A stretch of 8,048 bases of DNA from the NCBI GenBank assembly GCA_039199225.1, contig JBCCSZ010000343.1:1-8048 (forward strand), written 5' to 3'. Positions 1 to 5,930 of the stretch are shown one piece after another. The stretch comes from JBCCSZ01 sp039199225. Its GTDB lineage: Bacteria > Bacteroidota > Bacteroidia > Chitinophagales > Saprospiraceae. Numbering within the stretch: the stretch's first letter is position 1; every line of letters begins with the position of its first letter. Made by a program: the position numbers and the translations under genes. The notes under the pieces are model-generated. The model was not told the DNA's origin, did not search any database, and saw nothing but the letters and a program-made list of their open reading frames with translations.

Positions 1-212
1 GGACGGCTCATCGAAAGGCGGAAAGAACCGACGGGCTCTTGCACATCGTGATTGAGGACATCATCTTCTGCCAGTAGGCCCAACAGCTGCTTGTTGTTGA
101 CGATCGGCAGATGTTTGACGTAAAAGTCATTCATGATACTGAGGGCCTCTTCTCCGGTATCCGAAGTTTTTAAAGGGACAATGTCTTGCGATAATAAATT
201 TCCAGCGATCAT
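1..212 (-). CDS. CBS-domain protein, N-terminal part (cut by window edge)
   Basis: The first 70 residues of a CBS-domain protein are visible; the rest lies beyond the left edge. The protein begins MIAGNLLSQDIVPL and continues with a pattern typical of CBS motifs: two conserved Thr/Ser positions (KTSDTGEEAL), the VKHLPIVNN strand, and LLGLLAEDDVL. Short CBS proteins of this form are widespread in Bacteroidota, and CBS pairs usually bind adenine nucleotides, but no ligand can be inferred here. I chose the ATG at 210-212 because homologues as I recall them start just before the 'L(I/L)S..VPLKTSD' segment. The frame stays open upstream to the stop of the preceding gene at 351-353, so a longer form is not formally excluded. 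It lies 138 bp downstream of the TPR-SHOCT gene on the same strand, with a hairpin between them. Confidence 0.8.
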   Translation of the reverse strand, partial: MIAGNLLSQDIVPLKTSDTGEEALSIMNDFYVKHLPIVNNKQLLGLLAEDDVLNHDVQEPVGSFRLSMSR

Positions 213-302
213 CCGGGATGCAATTTTCTCGTTAAACGGATCAGCCTCCTGTTGAGTTGGTTGATTGAATGTTAAAGTATCGTTATATGTTAGTAAGTGC
301 AA

Positions 303-334
303 TCGCCGTACCAAAAATCCAGGTTTTGCGGCGA
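303..334. other. Inverted repeat / hairpin between TPR-SHOCT gene and CBS gene
   Basis: TCGCCG (303-308) pairs with CGGCGA (329-334), and CAAAA (312-316) pairs with TTTTG (324-328). This gives an 11-bp stem with a 3-nt bulge (309-311) and a 7-nt loop (317-323). It lies 17 bp past the stop codon of the TPR-SHOCT gene. No T-run follows it on either strand, so it is not a classical intrinsic terminator. It could be a Rho-assisted end, an mRNA-stabilising 3' structure or an attenuating hairpin before the CBS gene. The pairing is directly visible; the role is inference. Confidence 0.5.
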
Positions 335-350
335 GGGGCTTGCTACTGGC

Positions 351-1079
351 TTATTTCAGTAACTTCTTTTTTTGCATTAGAAATTCTTCCTCTGTCAGTA
401 GGCCCTTCTCTCTTAATTCGGCCAGTTGTTTGAGTTGTTCCAACAGGTTGCTGTTATCAGATATATTGTTTTCAACGACGGTAGAAGAACTGGGCCTCCA
501 CCGGAAACCATTTTGTTCAAAAGATTCATATTCGTCTTGGATGCGCAAAAAAGCCAGTGCATCGTGGGTGCGAATTTTATCGAAATCTTTAAATCCATGC
601 TTTACCGCCTCACTGAGGTGATAAAAAGCTTTGTCTTTTTCTTCTGTCAAAGAGTAGGTACAAGCAATATTGAAATGCACTGCGATGTCTTCAGAATCTA
701 TATCCAGTGCTTTTTTGAAATCTTCGATGGCTCCGTTGTAATCGTAATCTTTAAATTTACTAACACCGCTGGCCTTGAAAGGGTTGTTCCGTTTGGGCTT
801 TCGGACGGGCGCTTTCCTTCTGGGCGGCTCTCGACGAGGTGCTTCGCGGCGAGCAGAAGGCTCCCGATATTCCCTGCGGCGATATTCCCTACTACTGCGA
901 CGATCGTCATAACGGCGTCTCCCTCCTCTACGTTCATCCCGTTCGTCGCTCCTTTGACGGCTGATTTTATACACCACATATCCAATAGCCGCTACCATGA
1001 GGAATGGCATCTTTGTGAAGCCAGCAATTGCAAAAACAGCAAATAGAACAAAAATTATAGATGGATCAATTTTTTTCAT
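351..1079 (-). CDS. Membrane-anchored TPR protein with Arg-rich linker and C-terminal SHOCT domain
   Basis: A 242-residue protein of unknown function. Residues 8-39 are hydrophobic and probably form a short two-helix membrane hairpin. Residues 41-97 are a low-complexity linker very rich in Arg with Tyr, Asp, Pro and Ser. Residues 102-190 carry TPR-like helices (KFKDYDYNGAIEDFKKAL, then AVHFNIACTYSL), followed by a signature block around IRTHDALAFLRIQDE. Residues 211-242 match a SHOCT domain: a Leu-rich helix, then EKGLLTEEEF and a Lys-rich end. The neighbour at 1162-1989 is a paralogue with the same linker, TPR and SHOCT order, about two thirds identical over the TPR region by eye, but with a different membrane module. 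The ATG at 1077-1079 starts just before the hydrophobic segment. The 82-bp gap from the paralogue suggests co-transcription, possibly with an extra internal promoter. A scaffolding role at the inner membrane is inference. Confidence 0.9.
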   Translation of the reverse strand: MKKIDPSIIFVLFAVFAIAGFTKMPFLMVAAIGYVVYKISRQRSDERDERRGGRRRYDDRRSSREYRRREYREPSARREAPRREPPRRKAPVRKPKRNNPFKASGVSKFKDYDYNGAIEDFKKALDIDSEDIAVHFNIACTYSLTEEKDKAFYHLSEAVKHGFKDFDKIRTHDALAFLRIQDEYESFEQNGFRWRPSSSTVVENNISDNSNLLEQLKQLAELREKGLLTEEEFLMQKKKLLK

Positions 1080-1134
1080 ATCCAGGTCGTTATTGCCTCA
1101 ACAAGCTTGGCAAAAAAATGATTTCACAAGTTTT

Positions 1135-1142
1135 CAAAATTA
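1135..1142 (-). promoter_or_regulatory. Possible Bacteroidota -7 element before the TPR-SHOCT gene
   Basis: On the minus strand this reads TAATTTTG, an exact match to the TAnnTTTG -7 consensus of Bacteroidota sigma-ABfr promoters. It would give a leader of about 50 nt before the ATG at 1079. I see no good TTTG/TTG -33 element at the expected distance, and the region is AT-rich, so a chance match is quite possible. Confidence 0.25.
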
Positions 1143-1161
1143 GAAAATATAGCTGGAAGGA

Positions 1162-1989
1162 TCAGCGATTAAGTATTTTTTTCTTTTGAATTTCAAATTC
1201 TTCAAGGGTCAGCAAGCCTTTGTCGCGAAGTTCTCCCAATTGCCGCAGTTGATCCAGCAGATCGACATTCGAAACAGACGCCTCATTTTGGCTTTTTTTC
1301 CTTCCCTCCGCCCTTTGCAAGCGATAGCCTCTTTTGACAAATCCATCCCACTCATCTTGAATACGCAGGAAGGCCAACGCATCATGGGTGCGAATTCGGT
1401 CGAAATCTACAAAACCATGCTCAACAGCTTTACTTAAGTGGAAAAATGCTTCATCGGGGGATTCGTTGAGCGAATAAGCACAAGCTATATTGAAATGGGA
1501 AGCCTTATCCCCTGGGTCGATGGCTATTGCCTTTTTAAAATCGTTGATGGCACCCTCGTAGTCGTAGTCTTTGTACTTTTCTATGCCGCTGCGTCTATAA
1601 GGATTGCTCTTTTTCTTGGGTTTTGGTGCAGGGCGAGGGGCTGGTTCTGGCGGCCGGCGGCGTTCTTCCCTTCTGTACTCGGGATCACGGTAGTTGCGGA
1701 CTTGCTCGCGACGAAAGCGATCCGAGCGCTCGCGACGGCGGTAGTCCGGCCGGTCGTAGCTGGAATATCGATCATCGGAAAGGTAGTCCTTGTTGTATTT
1801 CTCATCGAAGGTACGTCGGTCCATCGATAAGAAGACGATAAAGTCGATGATACTCAGGAAAAAGCTGATTGTAGTAACCGACAGAAAAAAGTATAAAATC
1901 CCCAGTCCCGTTTGCCTTAGATAGAAACGGTGTATGCCAAAAATGCCAAGAAAAAATGCCAATAAGGCTGCTGCTCCTTTGTCTTTCAT
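1162..1989 (-). CDS. TM2-domain TPR protein with Arg/Tyr-rich linker and C-terminal SHOCT domain
   Basis: A 275-residue membrane protein of unknown function. The N-terminus is a recognisable TM2 domain (about residues 4-66): a first helix, the GIFGIHRFYLRQTGLGI turn, a second helix, and the closing ID...D...F...YN pattern. The usual Gly after FYL is Arg here. Residues 67-127 are a low-complexity linker with many Arg, Tyr and Asp residues, ending in a Pro/Lys-rich part. Residues 131-220 hold the TPR-like repeats (KYKDYDYEGAINDFKKAI, then ASHFNIACAYSL) and the IRTHDALAFLRIQDE block, which is identical in the downstream paralogue. Residues 243-275 are a SHOCT domain (DKGLLTLEEF, then a Lys-rich end). 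The gene follows the phosphatase gene after 215 bp, so it probably has its own promoter. TM2 and SHOCT domains are found together in many bacterial membrane proteins, but their shared role is not established. Confidence 0.92.
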   Translation of the reverse strand: MKDKGAAALLAFFLGIFGIHRFYLRQTGLGILYFFLSVTTISFFLSIIDFIVFLSMDRRTFDEKYNKDYLSDDRYSSYDRPDYRRRERSDRFRREQVRNYRDPEYRREERRRPPEPAPRPAPKPKKKSNPYRRSGIEKYKDYDYEGAINDFKKAIAIDPGDKASHFNIACAYSLNESPDEAFFHLSKAVEHGFVDFDRIRTHDALAFLRIQDEWDGFVKRGYRLQRAEGRKKSQNEASVSNVDLLDQLRQLGELRDKGLLTLEEFEIQKKKILNR

Positions 1990-2149
1990 CTATGATATAA
2001 CGAAATTATTTGATGCTATGTTTATGTACTCCAAGGGTGTCGAGTAATCTAAATGTCATTCTACTTCCTTTAATCTTAATCCAACCAGCCTGGCTCATTG
2101 ACCAAAAAGCGTTCAGGCTGAAATCTACTGCAAGATTGTTATTTCTACC

Positions 2150-2203
2150 CACTGGCAGGCCAGATTTGTCGGTAAAAACTTTGATTCACTGGCAAGCAGG
2201 CCA
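2150..2203. repeat. Imperfect direct repeat in the 215-bp gap after the phosphatase gene
   Basis: CACTGGCAGGCCA (2150-2162) recurs as CACTGGCAAGCAGGCCA (2187-2203), with a 4-base insertion in the second copy. Each copy can fold into a small TGGC/GCCA-type hairpin. The second copy sits immediately after the stop codon of the phosphatase gene, read on the minus strand, so the pair may help end or stabilise that transcript. There is no strong T-run next to either. Otherwise the gap 1990-2204 holds nothing I recognise beyond presumed promoter sequence for the TM2 gene. Confidence 0.35.
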
Positions 2204-2204
2204 C

Positions 2205-3434
2205 TTACTTGAATATCTTGCAAGTCAAGACCGTAAAATCGTCCGGATAATTGCGCTGTCCCATAAAGTCTTGAATATGCGACATCAACTGCTGGTTAAA
2301 GCGATTGGCAGAGTGCGTATAGTTGGACTTTAAAAATGCCTTCAACAACTGTTCCTCAAAATACTGGCCGGATTCATTTTGGATGTCCGTCAAACCATCG
2401 GTAAACATCAATAGCAAGCTTTCTTCTTTCAACTCAATTTGTCCTACCTCCACTTCTCCTGGCAAGTCTTTGAACGAACCCAGTATCGTACAGCCTTTAT
2501 TTAGGGGGTAGACGACCTGTTCCATCACCAACAAGGGTGGGTTGTGTCCGGCATTGATGTATTTCAACTCTCGGGTTGCACCGTCGAACTCAGCAATGAA
2601 AAAGGTCATAAACTTATCGCCTTGCGTAATTCTGTACAACGAGCGATTGAGTTCGAGTACAAAGTGATCAAGGGTACTTCTCTGCTGGATGAGGCTGTGG
2701 AAATTCGCCTGAAAGTTGGCCATCAACAGTGCTGCCGCCACTCCCTTGCCAGAAATATCGGCAATGCAAAAATAAACCTTTCCATCATCGAACTCCAAAA
2801 AGTCGAAATAATCTCCACCGACCCCCATATGTGGCTTGTAGATACTGGCCAACTCGTAGGCATTTGATTGCGGCAACTTAGAGGGGATGAGCATATGCTG
2901 CATTTCAGCTGCCAATTCCATTTCCCGCTTCAGTCGCTCCTGCTCCAATTGCCTTTTGAAGAGTCGCTTATTTTCAATTGCTACAGCTATCACATTGGTA
3001 ATCGTGGTGATGAATTGCACCTTGCTGTACATATCTTCGTCTTCGTCAAACCCACCAATAAAAGTGTAGGCAATAGGCATTTGCTTGTGTAGTACCGGGA
3101 TAACGATGTCGAAGGTGCGAATCAAGGGATGGGTTTCATCTTCGTCAATGTTTTGCAATCGCTGGAACTTTTCCAGTTCCTCCTTGATGCTCAGTTTCAG
3201 CAAATCTTCTCCCAGGCCAATGGAACTGGCGCAATCCCACTGATCGTTCTTGCGCACGAACAAGGCCATTTTCTTCACGCCCATCTCCCAACTCAAAAAG
3301 GAGTTGTACATATTGTAGAGACCACTGGCGGATACATTGTCATTAATCGCCTGTGTAATGGTCAGCAGTCGGTTGATCTGCAATTGTTTGAGATGTAACT
3401 CCCTTTCCAGACTTGAGGAGTCGTAAGCGTTCAT
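2205..3434 (-). CDS. GAF-containing PP2C/SpoIIE-type serine/threonine phosphatase
   Basis: A 409-residue, apparently cytoplasmic regulator; no signal peptide or membrane helix is seen. Residues 8-35 look like a short helical or coiled-coil start, and about 35-155 fit a GAF-like sensory domain. Residues 155-182 form a charged helix (RLFKRQLEQERLKREMELA) of the kind that links sensors to RsbU/SpoIIE phosphatases. The catalytic domain spans about 183-409. Its metal-binding acidic residues are visible: GGDYFD (Asp208), ADISGKG (Asp226), FTDGLTD (Asp346) and DDFTVL (Asp398/399). The family signature NAGHNPP is at 294-300. Family members dephosphorylate phosphoserine or phosphothreonine on partner proteins, classically anti-anti-sigma factors, using Mn2+/Mg2+. 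No STAS protein or anti-sigma kinase is in the window, so the target is unknown. The start codon lies 24 bp after the permease stop, so the two genes are probably co-transcribed. Confidence 0.93.
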   Translation of the reverse strand: MNAYDSSSLERELHLKQLQINRLLTITQAINDNVSASGLYNMYNSFLSWEMGVKKMALFVRKNDQWDCASSIGLGEDLLKLSIKEELEKFQRLQNIDEDETHPLIRTFDIVIPVLHKQMPIAYTFIGGFDEDEDMYSKVQFITTITNVIAVAIENKRLFKRQLEQERLKREMELAAEMQHMLIPSKLPQSNAYELASIYKPHMGVGGDYFDFLEFDDGKVYFCIADISGKGVAAALLMANFQANFHSLIQQRSTLDHFVLELNRSLYRITQGDKFMTFFIAEFDGATRELKYINAGHNPPLLVMEQVVYPLNKGCTILGSFKDLPGEVEVGQIELKEESLLLMFTDGLTDIQNESGQYFEEQLLKAFLKSNYTHSANRFNQQLMSHIQDFMGQRNYPDDFTVLTCKIFK

Positions 3435-3458
3435 ACTTATTTTTTGTAAGCGTTTTTG

Positions 3459-4703
3459 TCAATCTTTGGAGCGTACGTCCAGCGCATCGCGCAAGCCATT
3501 GCCTACCAGATTGAAGGCCAGCACCATAATCATAATGGCTAAGGCCGGTATTAAGGCCAAAAAGGGCTTTCCACTAATGGCATAGCCATAATTTTCATTC
3601 AGCATTGTTCCCCAGGATGGTGTCGGCGGTTTTATACCAAAGCCCAAGTAACTCAAGCCAGCCTCGATCAGTATCGCCGTCGCAAAATTAGCAGCTGCAA
3701 TAACCATTACTGGTCCCAAAATATTGGGTAAGATGTGCTTGCGAATGATCCGGGCTGTTGAGAACCCCATACTTTGAGCAGCTTCCACAAAGGGCATATT
3801 TCGCAACCCCATTACCTGTCCTCTAACGATCCGTGCCACATCCACCCACATGGTCAGTCCCACTGCCAGGAAAATGATACCAATCCCGCGTCCTAGTGCC
3901 AAGACGATTGCAAAGACCAATATCAGCGTAGGAATCGACCAAATAGTATTGATCAATAACATCACCAGATCGTCTAGCCATCCTCCAAAATATCCAGCCA
4001 ATGCCCCTAGGAAGATTCCGATGGTCAACGAAATGACAACGGCAATCAGGCCGACGGTCAAAGAAATGCGTACGCCCAGTATTAGGCGACTCAAGACGGA
4101 ACGACCAAATCGATCTGCCCCCAGATAATAGGTTTTGGCTACAATATGCTCTGATTCAATCAGATGTTGCAAATCCGATATACGAACATTTTGTTTTTGC
4201 TGACCAATCTTTGTTACGACCAGTTCACCCTCCACCGTTTTGCGGATCGCATCTTTTGCCACTAGTGGAAAGACAACATCTCCCAGGTGGAAGCCCAGAG
4301 ATACACCTTTGTAAAGGGTCTGGTTTTCCCGATCTCTACCTGCAAATTTTTCTACGATGATGGAATCATTGCGGAATGTGTAGGCATTGATGGGGATCAT
4401 TTTGAAAACGTTGGGCGAACCGGCCCAGCATTTCTCAAACCAACTTTGGGTAGGGAACTTCCGGTTTTGGCGCACCTTTAGTAGACGGATGTGGAAACCC
4501 GGCTCTTCGAGGGCGATTTCCGGTATTTGGTCGTTGGCATCCGGGCTATTGTCCGGGGCTAATAGATAGGCCAACAAGGCAATCAATACAGCTAAAGCAA
4601 TGATGATCAAACCTCCCGCTGCCGGTTTGTTTTTCATAAGACGACGCCAGGCTCTTTGATTGGGCGAAAGTGTCTCAAGTTCGTTTTTCCTTGCGCTCCT
4701 CAT
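3459..4703 (-). CDS. ABC transporter permease, OppC/DppC family (peptide/nickel-type), with a long periplasmic loop
   Basis: Inner-membrane permease subunit of a peptide/opine/nickel-type ABC importer. Residues 30-49 are the first membrane helix, following a basic N-terminus with the common NQRAWRRLMKN-like start. The core has the family landmarks: YYLGADRFGRSVLSRLILG at about 192-210 (equivalent to the LGTDxLGRD motif), several helices, the EAA loop for ATPase contact (FVEAAQSMGFSTARIIRKHI, 305-324), LSYLGFGIKPPTPSWG (350-365) and the terminal NLVGNGLRDALDVR. At 414 residues it is about 100 longer than a typical OppC. The extra length is a predicted periplasmic region (about 51-190) between helix 1 and the core. 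No partner permease, ATPase or binding protein is adjacent, so the substrate cannot be named. The phosphatase gene follows after 24 bp. Confidence 0.93.
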   Translation of the reverse strand: MRSARKNELETLSPNQRAWRRLMKNKPAAGGLIIIALAVLIALLAYLLAPDNSPDANDQIPEIALEEPGFHIRLLKVRQNRKFPTQSWFEKCWAGSPNVFKMIPINAYTFRNDSIIVEKFAGRDRENQTLYKGVSLGFHLGDVVFPLVAKDAIRKTVEGELVVTKIGQQKQNVRISDLQHLIESEHIVAKTYYLGADRFGRSVLSRLILGVRISLTVGLIAVVISLTIGIFLGALAGYFGGWLDDLVMLLINTIWSIPTLILVFAIVLALGRGIGIIFLAVGLTMWVDVARIVRGQVMGLRNMPFVEAAQSMGFSTARIIRKHILPNILGPVMVIAAANFATAILIEAGLSYLGFGIKPPTPSWGTMLNENYGYAISGKPFLALIPALAIMIMVLAFNLVGNGLRDALDVRSKD

Positions 4704-4736
4704 TGCTTCGATTGCTAAGATAGAAAAAAGGATGGC

Positions 4737-4765
4737 TTTCCCTTAGCACTGAATAATTATATTTG
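4737..4765 (+). promoter_or_regulatory. Probable Bacteroidota-type promoter for the glycosyltransferase-prsW unit
   Basis: TATATTTG at 4758-4765 matches the TAnnTTTG -7 consensus exactly. TTTC at 4737-4740 is one base off the TTTG -33 element, with a 17-nt spacer. Transcription would start near 4771, leaving a leader of about 38 nt before the ATG at 4809. The site lies in the 105-bp divergent gap, as expected. I found no comparably good match on the opposite strand for the permease gene. Confidence 0.4.
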
Positions 4766-4808
4766 ATTTATTTTTAAAGTAAGCGTCAAGGCTAAAAAAT
4801 GCATCTGT

Positions 4809-5927
4809 ATGCCCAAAATCGCTCTGATTGAACCCTTTTTTTCCGGGAGCCATCGCCAATGGGCTGAGACTTATCAACAACTTTCTCAACAGTCTGTGGT
4901 TATCTTTTCGCTTCCCGGGCGGCATTGGAAATGGCGCATGCACGGTGGTGCGCTGAGCTTAGCCAGGCAGTTTTTGGCCTCCGATCAAACATTCGACCTG
5001 CTGTTGGTCAGTGATATGTTGGACCTGACAACCTTTTTGGCCCTCACCCGGCACAAGAGTCACGCCATCCCTGTCGCCTTGTATTTTCACGAGAATCAAT
5101 TGACCTATCCTTGGTCGCCCGACGACAAAGACCCATCCAAGGGGCAGGATTTACATTATGCTTTTATCAATTACAGTAGCGCATTGGCAGCCGATCGGGT
5201 CTTTTTCAATTCCCAGTACCATTTCGACTCCTTTCTTGGGTCACTGCCTCCTTTTTTGAAGCGTTATCCCGATTTCAAGGAGTTGTCGACGGTGGAGGAG
5301 ATTCGGCGTAAAAGCCAAGTGCTTCCGCTCGGTATGTCTCTGGAGCGCTTTCTGCCCTACCGTCAGGTAAAAAGAAGTGGACCACCGGTCGTCTTGTGGA
5401 ATCATCGGTGGGAGTATGACAAGGCACCCGAAGCTTTCTTTGAGGCACTTTTTCGGCTGGCAGAAGAGAAATTGGATTTTCGGCTGATTGTTTTGGGGGA
5501 GTCCTTCAAATCGTCGCCGCCTATTTTTGAGGAGGCAAGGCAAAGGCTTTCTGAGCAAATCCTCCATTTTGGCTATGCAGAGGATTTTGCTAGCTACGCG
5601 CGCTACTTGTGGCAATCAGACATAGTGTATGTTAGCAGCCGACAAGACTTTTTTGGTGGCAGCGTGGTCGAAGCCATATACTGTCAATGCCACCCTATAT
5701 TGCCAAATCGGTTGGCTTATGTCGAACATTTACCCGCCGGAGAAAGGCAAAGGTATTTGTACGATCAACCCAAAGAAGGGATTGAAAAACTCCGTCGGGC
5801 CTTCCAGGGAATCGACCACATTCGGCAAGCAAGGCACTATCAAAATTTTGTAGCCCGCTACGATTGGAGTAATTTAGCCCAAGATTACGACGCCATTTTT
5901 GCCAAAATCATTCACCAGACAGCATAG
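4809..5927 (+). CDS. Glycosyltransferase of the tRNA-queuosine alpha-mannosyltransferase (GTDC1/QTMAN, DUF3524) family
   Basis: A 372-residue, soluble GT-B type glycosyltransferase. The N-terminal half matches the DUF3524 domain: PFFSGSHRQW (9-18), LPGRHWKWRMHGGAL (35-49), SDMLDL (68-73), YFHENQLTYP (92-101) and NSQYHFDSF (134-142). The C-terminal half is a GT4-like donor-binding domain with LWNHRWEYDKAPEAFF (196-211), VLGESF (228-233) and the acidic-residue loop QDFFGGSVVEAIYCQCHPILP (279-299). This arrangement is that of animal GTDC1, which transfers mannose from GDP-mannose to queuosine-34 of tRNA-Asp. Family membership is clear from motifs. That the bacterial protein acts on queuosine is inference; another tRNA modification or glycan acceptor is possible. 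The ATG at 4809 places the conserved start KIALIEPFFSG at residue 3; the ATG at 4799 is out of frame. prsW follows 3 bp after the stop. Confidence 0.88.
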   Translation: MPKIALIEPFFSGSHRQWAETYQQLSQQSVVIFSLPGRHWKWRMHGGALSLARQFLASDQTFDLLLVSDMLDLTTFLALTRHKSHAIPVALYFHENQLTYPWSPDDKDPSKGQDLHYAFINYSSALAADRVFFNSQYHFDSFLGSLPPFLKRYPDFKELSTVEEIRRKSQVLPLGMSLERFLPYRQVKRSGPPVVLWNHRWEYDKAPEAFFEALFRLAEEKLDFRLIVLGESFKSSPPIFEEARQRLSEQILHFGYAEDFASYARYLWQSDIVYVSSRQDFFGGSVVEAIYCQCHPILPNRLAYVEHLPAGERQRYLYDQPKEGIEKLRRAFQGIDHIRQARHYQNFVARYDWSNLAQDYDAIFAKIIHQTA

Positions 5928-5930
5928 CCC

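Noticed and set aside
426..1046. Long plus-strand open frame opposite the TPR-SHOCT gene
   Set aside because: It is the antisense of a gene with clear domains. Its composition (Ile/Phe/Arg-rich without motif) reflects the complement of the Arg-rich linker and TPR coding sequence.
1080..1161. Possible terminator around the T-run between the two TPR-SHOCT genes
   Set aside because: CAAGCTTG and neighbouring AACTTG can pair only weakly, and the T-run falls in the loop rather than after a stem.
784..1770. Arg-rich linkers as a possible tandem DNA repeat or CRISPR-like array
   Set aside because: There is no regular repeat unit or spacer length; the similarity is in amino-acid composition within coding frames.
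2010..2333. Plus-strand open frame covering the 215-bp gap
   Set aside because: It runs into the phosphatase gene on the other strand, has no recognisable domain, and its composition resembles non-coding sequence.
4766..4803. TTGACG and TATAAT-like boxes on the minus strand upstream of the permease
   Set aside because: The spacing is about 22 nt, too long for a sigma-70 promoter, and such boxes are not the main promoter type in Bacteroidota.
4743..4943. Minus-strand 66-codon frame upstream of the permease
   Set aside because: It overlaps the start of the glycosyltransferase gene and the candidate promoter, and has no motif; it is best explained as a shadow.
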